IMG/VR virus record: IMGVR_UViG_3300005527_000018
Span: 1 to 37,131 of that record
From: a virus
Strand: one strand, 5' to 3'
Length of the DNA: 37,131 bases
Shown here: positions 15,665 to 22,128 of the stretch, piece by piece
How positions within the stretch are numbered: position 1 is the stretch's first letter
How the letters are laid out: the number at the start of each line of letters is the position of its first letter
The notes under the pieces: model-generated
Databases searched by the model: none
Seen by the model: the letters and a program-made list of their open reading frames with translations, nothing else
Told to the model about the DNA's origin: nothing
Made by a program: the position numbers and the translations under genes

Positions 15665-16366
15665 ATGCCGCCACTGCAAAAGATCGTGTCGTCCGAATGG
15701 CTGACGCAGGCGCAGGTCAAAGGGACAGCGCCGGCCAAGGCGCAGATCGCGGCGTCGCTGGCTGGGCGCGTGCGCTACCTGTACGAGCTCGCCACGGGCG
15801 AGCCCTTCTTCGTCGACGGTCCTGCCACGCCGCTAAACCCGCAAGGACTCATGGGCATCGACCACAGCGGGCCACCGTGGGGCAACGCCTTCCCGCATCC
15901 TATCTGGACCGCCGACGGCCACCTCGGCGGCAGCGCGGACATCTATGGCGAGTCGGTGGTGGTCTCTGTCCCGTCCTCGTCGACAGTGACCATCATCGCC
16001 CGCTTCGTTGTGCGTCCGTTCCAACTGTCCCCACTGGTCCCCTATTCCCGCGCCCGCCTGGCGGCCGTCGGTCGCACGGCGGGGGGCGCCGCTGTCACCA
16101 CGTCGGCGACCTTCCGCGTGTACGACGGCGTCGGTACGGATTCACCATCGCGCACCACAACGATGACGTCGACGGCGGGGGCAATCGCTGGGCTGGCGGG
16201 CAACGTGTACGCCAACATCGAATGGATCAAGCGGCGCGACCCCGAGCCCACGGAGGCGCGGTGGGTGACGCTGGAGCGCCGCATTGAGATCACCGAGACG
16301 AGCGGCGCGGGCAGCATCGACATCATAGCGATATCGCTCAACCAGACGGTCCGTCGCGGTCACTGA
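15665..16366 (+). CDS. Last tail-operon gene, hypothetical tail protein
   Basis: 233 aa from ATG 15665, with TTGAGGT at 15654-15660 as ribosome site. A short helical start (SEWLTQAQVKGTAPAKAQIA) is followed by beta-rich sequence with Arg-rich edges (RFVVRPF, RRIEITETSG). The domain is of single-fold size. It closes the rightward late operon and its 3' end overlaps by 29 bases the 3' end of the leftward early operon. Probable tail-tip accessory or receptor-binding partner of the gene at 14317. The call is by position. Confidence 0.55.
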   Translation: MPPLQKIVSSEWLTQAQVKGTAPAKAQIAASLAGRVRYLYELATGEPFFVDGPATPLNPQGLMGIDHSGPPWGNAFPHPIWTADGHLGGSADIYGESVVVSVPSSSTVTIIARFVVRPFQLSPLVPYSRARLAAVGRTAGGAAVTTSATFRVYDGVGTDSPSRTTTMTSTAGAIAGLAGNVYANIEWIKRRDPEPTEARWVTLERRIEITETSGAGSIDIIAISLNQTVRRGH

Positions 16367-16565
16367 CGGCGTCCGACACAATGCGCAGCAACCTGCGCAG
16401 GCGTGCGACCTCACGTCGCAGCGCCGCGGCTTGCGCCTTCTCGTCGTCCAGCATCCCGACGAGGGTGGCGACCCGTTGGCGTGCTTGGGTCAGATGGTAC
16501 CGCGCCTGGGCGGCGGTCATCGTGCGCACGTCAGCGGTCGCCGTCCGTTCCGTGGTGCTACTCAC
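16338..16565 (-). CDS. Small coiled-coil protein, end of early operon
   Basis: 75 aa if the GTG at 16563-16565, overlapping the previous stop (GTGAGTAG), is the start; an ATG at 16518-16520 would give 60 aa. The core HLTQARQRVATLVGMLDDEK then AALRREVARLRRLLRIVSDA is a strong heptad coiled coil. With the upstream membrane microprotein (16558-16701) it may form a two-component unit, for example a spanin-like or membrane-anchored pair. The function is unknown. The 3' end overlaps the tail operon end. Confidence 0.5.
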   Translation of the reverse strand: MSSTTERTATADVRTMTAAQARYHLTQARQRVATLVGMLDDEKAQAAALRREVARLRRLLRIVSDAVSDRDGPSG

Positions 16566-16701
16566 CGCGATTGTCCCACCACTCGTCCATTTGCCGCTGC
16601 CTCCGTCGTTCGCTGGCCGTGTCCTGCGCGTACACACCGAGCACACCGAGGGCGAACGCCACGACGATGATCGACAGGATAATCAGGATCTCGCTAACCA
16701 T
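16558..16701 (-). CDS. 47-aa membrane microprotein
   Basis: Starts MVSEILIILSIIVVAFALGV: one transmembrane helix at about residues 4-25, then a charged tail (ASERRRQRQMDEWWDNRGE). It has a perfect ribosome site GGAGG eight to twelve bases upstream of the ATG, and overlaps both neighbours (8 bases with the upstream stop; GTGAGTAG downstream), which argues strongly for a real gene. In an early operon it could act at the host membrane (superinfection exclusion, host takeover) or serve lysis. No family is recognised. Confidence 0.6.
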   Translation of the reverse strand: MVSEILIILSIIVVAFALGVLGVYAQDTASERRRQRQMDEWWDNRGE

Positions 16702-17110
16702 AAGACGCCTCCACAACAATCACGCGGTCGTCGCCGACGCCGTGCCGCGCACGGTCACGCGCGGTTGCGATCCTTGCGTACCCCTCGCGGATCAACTCGT
16801 CGACGGTGACGGCGTTTTGCTTAGTTTTCGCCAACCATCCGACGGTGCGCAGGTGCTCCAGCGCCTTCGCTACAGCGTGGCGGCGCTTGGATGCCTTTCC
16901 TTTTGCGGCACACATCATATCACGACGACACGCGGCGCAGTGCGCGATGCAGTCGCTTGCTGGGGATAGCTTGCATCGTTCACAGAGTCGATGCGTGACG
17001 ACGACCTTGGGCAACAGCTCGTCCTCGTAGCACTTCACCTGCGCGGGCCTGTGTTGCTTCGGGCGTTCGTCGTCGACGATCACGCCACAGGAAAAAAGGA
17101 AATCAGCCAT
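16694..17110 (-). CDS. Cysteine-rich zinc-binding protein, 138 aa
   Basis: ATG 17110 is chosen because GGAG lies eight bases upstream and the start overlaps the previous gene's stop (ATGGCTGA). Cysteines at 8, 27, 43, 46, 54, 58, 61 and 67 and histidines at 40 and 57 form a dense cluster, HRLCERCKLSP then CIAHCAACRRDMMC, enough for two zinc sites. The C-terminal half is helical with a winged-helix look (LEHLRTVGWLAKTKQNAVTV). Likely a DNA- or RNA-binding regulator or adaptor. The family is not recognised. Confidence 0.65.
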   Translation of the reverse strand: MADFLFSCGVIVDDERPKQHRPAQVKCYEDELLPKVVVTHRLCERCKLSPASDCIAHCAACRRDMMCAAKGKASKRRHAVAKALEHLRTVGWLAKTKQNAVTVDELIREGYARIATARDRARHGVGDDRVIVVEASYG

Positions 17111-17465
17111 TGCGCACGCTCCACAGGTCGAGGTCGTCGGTGCCATCCCATCCATCGATCGGCCACGCAGGAGGCGGCACGCCAGAGGCGCGGAACACCT
17201 CGACGGCAGCGAGGACGCGCCATCGTTGCATGGGGACGATATTGCGCTCCCACCGCATCAGCGTCGTCGGCCGCACCGACAGCGCAAGGGACAGGTCACG
17301 CTGCGACCACTGCGCCACTTTGCGAGCGAAGACAAGGGCCTCGCCACCGCCGCGCATCACCGGATCGCGGCGCTTGACGAAGTTTCGTTGTCGTAGCTTT
17401 TCCCTGTTCTCGAGGTCGCGGAGGCGCCTCCGCATGTCGTCGATCTGCTGCTGTAGCGTGTCCAC
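17103..17465 (-). CDS. Coiled-coil plus helix-turn-helix DNA-binding protein
   Basis: 120 aa from GTG 17465, with GGAG seven bases upstream; the longer TTG start at 17480 has no such site. Residues 1-35 form a coiled coil (LQQQIDDMRRRLRDLENREK), probably for dimerisation. Residues ~43-92 (ALVFARKVAQWSQRDLSLAL then SVRPTTLMRWERNIVPMQRW) match a Cro/C1-type helix-turn-helix, with RDLSLALSVRPTTLMRWERN as the turn and recognition helix. It lies immediately after the methyltransferase in the operon and may regulate it or the early-to-late switch. Confidence 0.7.
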   Translation of the reverse strand: MDTLQQQIDDMRRRLRDLENREKLRQRNFVKRRDPVMRGGGEALVFARKVAQWSQRDLSLALSVRPTTLMRWERNIVPMQRWRVLAAVEVFRASGVPPPAWPIDGWDGTDDLDLWSVRNG

Positions 17466-17469
17466 GTCG

Positions 17470-18162
17470 TCACTCCGCAAACATGGTGGGGGTGTAGCCG
17501 TTCGCCAACCGCTTGGTTGCGATGTCGTAGTGCTCGCGCTTCTGCTCGCTGCCCACGCATCGTCGGCCTTCGATCATCGCCGCAAGCGCCGTCGTGCCTG
17601 ACCCGATGAAGGGGTCGCAGACGAGGTCACCGGGGCGACTGTAATCGCGCACGATGGAGCGCATCAGGTCGAGGGGCTTGGCGCCTGCGATGCCGACGCC
17701 CTTTTCTGTCGGTGCTTCGTACGCGCCTGGGAGGCACCCCCACGTCGAGAATTCGCGCGTCCGCGGCCTGCTGACCATCGCATACACCGCCCACGACGAC
17801 GGGCCATCCCCGACAAGGCGCGGGCGCTTCTGGATGATTGGCACAGGCGCGAACGTGGCGCGTCCTGCGTTTCGGAATGCTTGTTCGTACGCGCCAATCA
17901 GATCGTGCGACGTCATGGCAAGCATCCACCCGCGACACCGTGGCGCCCACGATTCGACAAATGCGATGACCTCGCTGGGCGTCATCGCGTCGTAGGCGAT
18001 GGCGGTCCGCTCGGCGCCGTCGGGCAATTCGCTGCCTGCGATGTGGGCGTTGGTCGCCTCGTGCGTCCGGGCCCCGTAGGGTGGGTCGGTGATCACCGCA
18101 TCGACACGATCGATCTGCGCCAGCGCGTCCTGCCAGCGTCCGAGATACAATTGTGCTGTCAT
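17470..18162 (-). CDS. DNA methyltransferase, N6-adenine/N4-cytosine type, beta order
   Basis: 230 aa, ATG 18162 preceded by GAGGGAGAG. Catalytic motif IV is TDPPYG (Asp26-Tyr29) and the AdoMet-binding motif I is DPFIGSGTT (Phe185-Gly189) near the C-terminus, so motif IV precedes motif I with the target-recognition region between them: the beta-class arrangement of PF01555 enzymes. It transfers a methyl group from S-adenosylmethionine to an exocyclic amino group in a specific DNA sequence; the site cannot be predicted here. No restriction endonuclease is nearby, so it is an orphan enzyme, probably protecting phage DNA from host restriction or altering regulation. Confidence 0.9.
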   Translation of the reverse strand: MTAQLYLGRWQDALAQIDRVDAVITDPPYGARTHEATNAHIAGSELPDGAERTAIAYDAMTPSEVIAFVESWAPRCRGWMLAMTSHDLIGAYEQAFRNAGRATFAPVPIIQKRPRLVGDGPSSWAVYAMVSRPRTREFSTWGCLPGAYEAPTEKGVGIAGAKPLDLMRSIVRDYSRPGDLVCDPFIGSGTTALAAMIEGRRCVGSEQKREHYDIATKRLANGYTPTMFAE

Positions 18163-18185
18163 ACTCTCCCTCGTCGACGTGGGCG

Positions 18186-18326
18186 TCAGGTGCCGCCCAT
18201 CTCCTTATAGATTTTCTGCACCAAGCCCCAATCGCGGTCGGTGAACGCGCTTTCGGGCTTGCCCTTGCTTTCGCTCACGGCCCGCTTTGCGCGGGCCCAC
18301 TTCGCCTCGTCACGTTGGCCGGGCAC
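18186..18326 (-). CDS. 46-aa hypothetical protein
   Basis: GTG 18326 lies four bases after a strong AGGAGGGG ribosome site and overlaps the 3' end of the preceding gene. The sequence starts MPGQRDEAKWARAKRAVSES and ends with a helical YKEMGGT; it is basic in the first half and amphipathic in the second. Compact charged proteins of this type are frequent in phage early operons. The function is unknown. The frame is open further upstream, but translation from there would run antisense-like through the neighbour. Confidence 0.55.
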   Translation of the reverse strand: MPGQRDEAKWARAKRAVSESKGKPESAFTDRDWGLVQKIYKEMGGT

Positions 18327-18525
18327 GGGGCCCCTCCTGTCGCGGGAACATCGCCCGGTGCTGCTCCACCATCCGCAGATAGCTGGCGACCAGCGCCCGT
18401 TCCGCGTCGCCGAATTCTGCCTCAAGCTTGTTCAATGAACCCTCGGCGAACATCACCGCGGACAGCGCATGGATCTCGTCCTCGGTCATCGCCGCAAGCT
18501 CGTCCGGCGTCGGTCGTTGTCGCAT
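18310..18525 (-). CDS. 71-aa hypothetical acidic helical protein
   Basis: ATG 18525 directly follows GGAGGATAT, a near-perfect ribosome site. The sequence opens MRQRPTPDELAAMTEDEIHA and continues as two to three helices (SLNKLEAEFGDAERALVASY), ending in a basic PRARPT tail that overlaps the next gene. No family is recognised. It sits 33 bases after the MazG-like gene in the early operon. Confidence 0.6.
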   Translation of the reverse strand: MRQRPTPDELAAMTEDEIHALSAVMFAEGSLNKLEAEFGDAERALVASYLRMVEQHRAMFPRQEGPRARPT

Positions 18526-18558
18526 ATATCCTCCACCCTTGAGAGTACCACGGACAGG

Positions 18559-18900
18559 TCAGGTCGGACCCTCGGTGTCGTGAAGTGCAATCACATCGGC
18601 ATAGCGCCGCTCCTGCTTCACTTGCTGCGCCGCCGCGCATTCCTCAAGCGTCAGGCCGAGCAAGGTCGCGCACTCGCTGAGGCACCACAAGACGTCCCCG
18701 AGCTCGTCCCGCACCTCGGCCAGCGTGATTGTGTCGCCCTCGGTCAGCGACCACCGTCGCACGGCGTCCGCGACCTCGCCCGCCTCCGCACACAGCCACA
18801 GGGCTGCCATCGCCTGCCGGTCGGTCTGGGGCGCCCACGGCTGCGTCTTGCGCAGGCTCGACCGCGCACACCGGGCCTGTAGGTCATCCAGCGTCGTCAT
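18559..18900 (-). CDS. MazG-like nucleotide pyrophosphohydrolase
   Basis: 113 aa, all-alpha. The metal-binding pattern is present: CAEAGEVADAV (Glu39, Glu42) and, 24 residues on, RDELGDVLW (Glu66, Asp69), the ExxE-spacer-ExxD of the all-alpha NTP pyrophosphatases (MazG/dUTPase-like). These hydrolyse NTPs, dNTPs or alarmones to monophosphates, and phage versions are thought to clean nucleotide pools or alter the host stringent response. Length matches single-domain MazG-like proteins. The start overlaps the nuclease gene by 17 bases. Confidence 0.85.
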   Translation of the reverse strand: MTTLDDLQARCARSSLRKTQPWAPQTDRQAMAALWLCAEAGEVADAVRRWSLTEGDTITLAEVRDELGDVLWCLSECATLLGLTLEECAAAQQVKQERRYADVIALHDTEGPT

Positions 18901-19633
18901 GGGCCTCCCTGGGCAGCTTCGCGCTGCCGCGTGCGTGGTACACGATCAAGGCCCCGCAGAACACACGCCAACCCGCGTCCAGCGTCTCGCTGTCGATGGC
19001 AATTTCGTTGACGTTCTCGCCGTCGATCGGGACGTGAAACACAAGCCCCCCGTCGATGTCCGTCCCGTCCGGATGGCGAATCCATAGGTGCCGATACGCG
19101 GCAAGCTGCGGGACCACCTCGTCGTGTGCGTGCTTGCCCGTCTTGAGATCGGCGACGAACCACCGCCCGCCGCGCTCCACGATCATGTCGAGCGTCCCGC
19201 CGTAGCCGGGCAGGTCGCCCATGCGCCACGGCACGCTGTCGACGCTGTGGGCGACCTCGACAGCGACGACGCGGTCGCAGGTTGCTTCGATGTGGGCGAT
19301 GGCCCGCTGCGCACACTCGGCCACCTTCGCCGACTCGGGGTCGGACACGTCGACCACGACGGCCTCGCCGCGGAAGTGCGCCTCGACCATGGCGTGCGCT
19401 CTCGTCCCGAGGTCTGCTGCCTTGTCGCGGCGAGCGAATACCGCAGCCCTGCCGAGGATCCTCGCCTGGTCAGGCGGCAGCCCGTTGGCGCACGCATCGG
19501 CCGTCGCTTCCGCGGCCACCGTCGCGGCCCATCCAATCAGTGCGGGCTTTTCCAGCACCCCGAGGACGGTGGTGACGCCCGGCAGGCGCTTGCCGTTGGC
19601 GTCTTTGTATTGTCGTCGTGGCTTCTTCGTCAT
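18884..19633 (-). CDS. PD-(D/E)XK nuclease, RecB/Cas4-like phage exonuclease
   Basis: 249 aa. Residues in order: GTRAHAMVE (His80), EVAHS (Glu126), GTLDMI (Asp149), ADLKTGK (Asp162, Lys164) and QLAAYR (Gln176, Tyr180). This is the RecB-type nuclease core with the downstream QxxxY motif. Together with the Sak4-like and DUF669-like genes it would provide 5'-3' resection for recombination and genome processing. I see no iron-sulfur cysteine cluster. ATG at 19633 overlaps the preceding HTH gene's stop. Confidence 0.88.
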   Translation of the reverse strand: MTKKPRRQYKDANGKRLPGVTTVLGVLEKPALIGWAATVAAEATADACANGLPPDQARILGRAAVFARRDKAADLGTRAHAMVEAHFRGEAVVVDVSDPESAKVAECAQRAIAHIEATCDRVVAVEVAHSVDSVPWRMGDLPGYGGTLDMIVERGGRWFVADLKTGKHAHDEVVPQLAAYRHLWIRHPDGTDIDGGLVFHVPIDGENVNEIAIDSETLDAGWRVFCGALIVYHARGSAKLPREAHDDAG

Positions 19634-19782
19634 GGTGTCTGCCCCTTCATCTCTTTTCGCACTTGGTGGACAAGGTCTTTGTGACAGCCGAGTCGTGTAA
19701 CGATGGCCGTCGTTTCGACGCCCTTGCGCAGCAGATCAGCAATGCGCTCGCGCTTGGCGGTGTCTGGTTTACGGCCGGTCAC
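19630..19782 (-). CDS. 50-aa helix-turn-helix microprotein
   Basis: GTG 19782 overlaps the previous stop (GTGA), with GGGGAG five to six bases upstream. Residues 8-45 (TAKRERIADLLRKGVETTAI then LGCHKDLVHQVRKEM) form a homeodomain-like or Hin-type helix-turn-helix. A similar 52-aa protein is encoded at 20999-21157, so the operon carries two mini DNA-binding proteins. They may be regulators, or remnants related to terminase small-subunit or recombinase HTH domains. Confidence 0.6.
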   Translation of the reverse strand: MTGRKPDTAKRERIADLLRKGVETTAIVTRLGCHKDLVHQVRKEMKGQTP

Positions 19783-20102
19783 GTCGTCTCCCCTTGCGCT
19801 TTGGCGATGGCCGCGCGCAGCACGGCCACGTCGTCGGGGGCGAAGTCGACGGTGATGAACTTTGCGAACGGCGGGACGTTCACCCTGTTCTCCCGCTCCA
19901 TGATGCGAAGCGCGAGCGTGCAGGCCGCACGCAGACGTTCGATCTCCTCTTGCGCCGCGTCCAGTCGCTTTGCCTCGACGCGGGCCGCCAACAGGCGCAG
20001 GGCTTCGTCGCGTTCTTCGATGGCGGCGTCTCGCTGCTCGACAATCTTCGCCGTCAGTTCGGCGTCGATGCAAACATGGCAGACAAATTGGGCGCGCTTC
20101 AC
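19779..20102 (-). CDS. 107-aa early protein, CxxC plus coiled coil
   Basis: GTG 20102 overlaps the previous stop, with GGGAGA upstream. The N-terminus has FVCHVC, a single CxxC, then a long charged coiled coil (AAIEERDEALRLLAARVEAK onward), then a short beta segment (FAKFITVDFAPDDVAV). It ends LRAAIAKAQGETT, the same tail as the two upstream genes, whose DNA also supplies the ribosome site of the next gene. The function is unknown. Confidence 0.6.
   Translation of the reverse strand: MKRAQFVCHVCIDAELTAKIVEQRDAAIEERDEALRLLAARVEAKRLDAAQEEIERLRAACTLALRIMERENRVNVPPFAKFITVDFAPDDVAVLRAAIAKAQGETT
19780..19819 (-). repeat. Gene-junction repeat A (encodes AxAKA-G-TT end plus ribosome site)
   Basis: About 40 bases closely similar to 20100-20139 and 20381-20418. 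The core on the + strand, TTTGGCGATGGCCGCGCGCA, is identical in copies A and C. It encodes the C-terminus of one gene and the ribosome site and start codon of the next. Confidence 0.75.
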
Positions 20103-20383
20103 GTCGTCTCTCCCTTCGCCTTGGCGATGGCGGCGACAGCTGCGTGCATTTCCTGCGTCCACGCGGCATATGCCACCGCACTGAAACTGCGAGCCAGAAC
20201 CTCCAATGCCGCCAGCAGATCAGGCGCGGCGGCGATGAGGTGGGCGTGCTCGGCTCCGCTCGGGTCAGGTTCGACGCCTGCGTGGACGTCGCAGATACAG
20301 GCGATGCCGGCGTCATCCCATACGCACCAGCGGCCATCGACAGCTTCGGCAAACCACGGTCCCGGTGTGTGCTTCGTCGTCAT
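20099..20383 (-). CDS. Early protein with LIAAAPDLLAALE tail family signature
   Basis: 94 aa, ATG 20383 after GGGGG. Starts TTKHTPGPWFAEAVDGRWCV and contains AHLIAAAPDLLAALEVLARS, a combination seen in very many phage early proteins of unknown function (HTPGPW...LIAAAPDLLAAL). Two Cys (CICDVH) lie between. It ends with the shared AIAKAKGETT tail. The downstream part aligns with the 85-aa neighbour at 20380-20637, so the two are likely paralogues. Confidence 0.65.
   Translation of the reverse strand: MTTKHTPGPWFAEAVDGRWCVWDDAGIACICDVHAGVEPDPSGAEHAHLIAAAPDLLAALEVLARSFSAVAYAAWTQEMHAAVAAIAKAKGETT
20100..20139 (-). repeat. Gene-junction repeat B
   Basis: Second member of the junction repeat family; shares CACGTCGTCTC with copy A and CTTGGCGATGGC with copies A and C (one base changed). 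It joins the 94-aa gene's end to the 107-aa gene's GTG start. Confidence 0.7.
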
Positions 20384-20637
20384 GTCGCCCCCTTCGCTTT
20401 GGCGATGGCCGCGCGCACCTGCTCGCCGATGATCGTCGCAGTGTTTCTGCTCCATGTCGTCGCAGCTACCGCCTCGCACGCTGCCAGCAGGTCAGGCGCG
20501 GCGGCGATGAGGTGCAAAGCCTCGCGATCGCTGTGACTGTTTTGTCCGACGTCGCAGATGTGCGCGCCACAGTAACATGTAATCGTCCAATCAAGATTGC
20601 TTGTGTGCCATCCTTTTGAACAAACATGCGCCGTCAT
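20380..20637 (-). CDS. 85-aa paralogue of the HTPGPW/LIAAAPDLLAA family
   Basis: ATG 20637 overlaps the RusA-like stop (ATGA) with GGGGAGA upstream. The N-terminus has three cysteines (HVCSKGW, CYCGAHICD), possibly metal-binding, and the C-terminal part is LHLIAAAPDLLAACEAVAAT followed by RAAIAKAKGAT. It shares its second half with the next gene but has a different N-terminal domain, suggesting domain shuffling. The function is unknown. Confidence 0.62.
   Translation of the reverse strand: MTAHVCSKGWHTSNLDWTITCYCGAHICDVGQNSHSDREALHLIAAAPDLLAACEAVAATTWSRNTATIIGEQVRAAIAKAKGAT
20381..20418 (-). repeat. Gene-junction repeat C
   Basis: Third member, joining the 85-aa gene's end to the 94-aa gene's ATG start. 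It is nearly identical to copy A over 27 bases. Confidence 0.75.
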
Positions 20638-21002
20638 GCGTCTCCCCATGTCAACGCGATCTGCACCGCGTACTGTTTCGGCTCACCCTTGCGTTGTTCG
20701 TACCGCCACGCGATCGGGCCGCGCGGCCCATCATCGACGCCGAAGAACGCGGCGACCTCGTCGCGGATCGACTTGAACGCGCCCGCAAGGTTGTCGTCGT
20801 CGAGCATGCGCGGCGCGATGCGCGCCAGCGTGCATGTCGTCGGCGGCCTCGACAGGATCGGGCGACGGTGCGCGTGCATCGCCCACCCCACCGTGGCCCG
20901 TTCCTTCTTCGCGCGTGCTGCCCTGCGGGTCCAGTGAACGCGCGCGTTGAGCGCGGCGCCGAGGCGCAAGCCTTCGATCGGGATCACTGCTGTGATGATC
21001 AC
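20634..21002 (-). CDS. RusA-like Holliday junction resolvase
   Basis: 122 aa from GTG 21002 (ribosome site GGGAGGG). LNARVHWTRRAARAKKERA gives the basic N-terminal strand-helix, and RMLDDDNLAGAFKSIRDEVA followed by FGVDDG carries the RusA pattern: Asp68/Asp70 with Asn71, Lys77, and Asp90/Asp91. E. coli RusA uses Asp70, Asp72, Lys76 and Asp91. The length matches RusA (120 aa). It would act as a homodimer resolving four-way junctions made by the Sak4-like recombinase, and would debranch DNA before packaging. GTG overlaps the upstream 52-aa gene's stop. Confidence 0.78.
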   Translation of the reverse strand: MIITAVIPIEGLRLGAALNARVHWTRRAARAKKERATVGWAMHAHRRPILSRPPTTCTLARIAPRMLDDDNLAGAFKSIRDEVAAFFGVDDGPRGPIAWRYEQRKGEPKQYAVQIALTWGDA

Positions 21003-21157
21003 GACTTGCCCTCCCGTACCTGGCGCCTGATTTTGCGGACCATCGTCAGCCCGCATCCTGCACGTTCGGCAATCACTGTCTCGGTTAGACCGAGCGCGAT
21101 TAGGCGCAGGATGACCTCGCGCTTACGCTGCTTTTCCATCGACGCTGGGCTCGTCAT
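20999..21157 (-). CDS. 52-aa helix-turn-helix microprotein
   Basis: ATG 21157 overlaps the stop of the XRE-type gene (ATGA) and its own stop overlaps the RusA GTG (GTGA), so it fills the gap exactly. Residues 10-45 (KREVILRLIALGLTETVIAE then CGLTMVRKIRRQVREG) form a Hin-like helix-turn-helix resembling the 50-aa protein at 19630-19782. The ribosome site is weak (GTGTGGGA), so translation is probably coupled. Confidence 0.6.
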   Translation of the reverse strand: MTSPASMEKQRKREVILRLIALGLTETVIAERAGCGLTMVRKIRRQVREGKS

Positions 21158-21393
21158 TCCCACACCCGTACGCTAAGGGCCGGCGCAAGGTCGCCGCCGA
21201 AAAGGGCCGCCAGCCGGTCGCAGCAGTAGTCATCGGGGACGGCGCGTTCCTGTTCCCACAGGCAGACCGCTTGGCGCGTCACGCCGCACACGGTGGCGAC
21301 GTGCGACAAGCTGTAGTTTCTCGCGACCCGCAACGCCGCCAGTCGCTCGCCGTTGAGCCTGATTCGCTTCGGTCCCCTGTACCTGTCGATCAC
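21154..21393 (-). CDS. XRE/Cro-type transcriptional regulator
   Basis: 79 aa from GTG 21393 with CGAGGTG upstream. LAALRVARNYSLSHVATVCG then VTRQAVCLWEQERAVPDDYC is a textbook Cro/C1 helix-turn-helix with VTRQAVCLWEQ as recognition helix. A single-domain regulator of this size may repress the early promoters (23197-23262) or its own region, where an 8-bp inverted repeat lies just upstream (21438-21458). There is no partner repressor or integrase, so control of timing is more likely than lysogeny. Confidence 0.8.
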   Translation of the reverse strand: MIDRYRGPKRIRLNGERLAALRVARNYSLSHVATVCGVTRQAVCLWEQERAVPDDYCCDRLAALFGGDLAPALSVRVWE

Positions 21394-21437
21394 GTCACAC
21401 CTCGGAAAAAGCGCCCCGACCTTCCGACCGACAGAGC

Positions 21438-21458
21438 CCGACGACGGAATGTCGTCGG
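21438..21458. repeat. Perfect inverted repeat upstream of the XRE gene
   Basis: CCGACGAC (21438-21445), loop GGAAT, GTCGTCGG (21451-21458). It lies in the 98-base gap between the DUF669-like stop and the XRE start. It could be a binding site for the XRE protein or an RNA hairpin attenuating the operon. No U-run follows in the transcribed (-) direction. Confidence 0.55.
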
Positions 21459-21491
21459 TTTGCCGCGCTCGGGGCCACACGCGGCGGGATG

Positions 21492-22055
21492 TCACTCGCC
21501 CTGCGCGACCTTGCGCCGGGCAAGGAACGCCGGGGCATTCGCCGCAGGCTTCGCCGCAGGCTTCGCCGCAGCGGAACCGCCGACGGTGGGCGCCGCGGGC
21601 TTCGGCGCGGTGGGTGCCTGACCGGCGACGGCCTCGCGCCGCTTGATTTTGTTCTTCGCCTCCCACTCGCCCTTGGCTGCCTCGACGTCGACGGCGGCGA
21701 CGCACTCGCGCTCAAGCATCGGCGCGAGGCTCGACCCGCCCACGCCGTAGGCTGCGAGCATGCGCACGACGTCAGCGCGACCGCGTGCCATGACCTTTCC
21801 GTCGGCGTGGGCCACGACGTAGCGCGACCAGATCTTGCGCCCGCGGTACTGCGACTCGTCGTCGCAGATCGTCTCTTCGATGCTCGCCATGATCGTCGTC
21901 GGGTTGTTCTTCGACGGCGCCACCTTCGCCGACGTGCACGTCACGCGGTACCGGCCTGGCGGCAAGAGATCGAAGGACGGCGCCTCGACCGTTGCGGTGT
22001 CGAACCCAAGATCCATGTCGTCGGTGCCATTGTTGTCGTCGTTCCAGTCGCTCAC
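21492..22055 (-). CDS. DUF669-like ssDNA-binding/recombination partner
   Basis: 187 aa from GTG 22055, ribosome site GAGGTA. The N-terminus is acidic (NDDNNGTDDMD), then the core FDLLPPGRYRVTCTSAKVAP, IMASIEETICDDESQYRGRK and WSRYVVAHADGKV, the layout of DUF669 proteins, an OB-like family encoded next to Sak4-type ATPases and proposed to bind single-stranded DNA. The C-terminal 45 residues are Ala/Pro/Lys-rich (VGGSAAAKPAAKPAANAPAF), encoded by a 12-base tandem repeat near 21540-21575. Adjacent to the Sak4-like gene, it probably loads or stimulates it. Confidence 0.72.
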   Translation of the reverse strand: MSDWNDDNNGTDDMDLGFDTATVEAPSFDLLPPGRYRVTCTSAKVAPSKNNPTTIMASIEETICDDESQYRGRKIWSRYVVAHADGKVMARGRADVVRMLAAYGVGGSSLAPMLERECVAAVDVEAAKGEWEAKNKIKRREAVAGQAPTAPKPAAPTVGGSAAAKPAAKPAANAPAFLARRKVAQGE

Positions 22056-22104
22056 GTCGTACCTCTGTCGTGTTGGCGCGTGCCTATCTCGCGCGTTCGG
22101 CTGG

Positions 22105-22123
22105 TGGCCCGTGACGTGGGCCA
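22105..22123. repeat. Inverted repeat between Sak4-like and DUF669-like genes
   Basis: TGGCCC (22105-22110) and GGGCCA (22118-22123) with a 7-base loop, in the 73-base gap between the two genes. No U-run follows on the - strand, so an RNA processing or attenuation hairpin is more likely than a terminator. Nothing else is visible in this gap. Confidence 0.4.
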
Positions 22124-22128
22124 GTCGT

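Noticed and set aside
21154-21393. XRE gene as a lysogeny repressor
   Set aside because: There is no integrase, partition gene, Cro partner or attachment site, and it is embedded in the early operon, so timing control is the simpler role.
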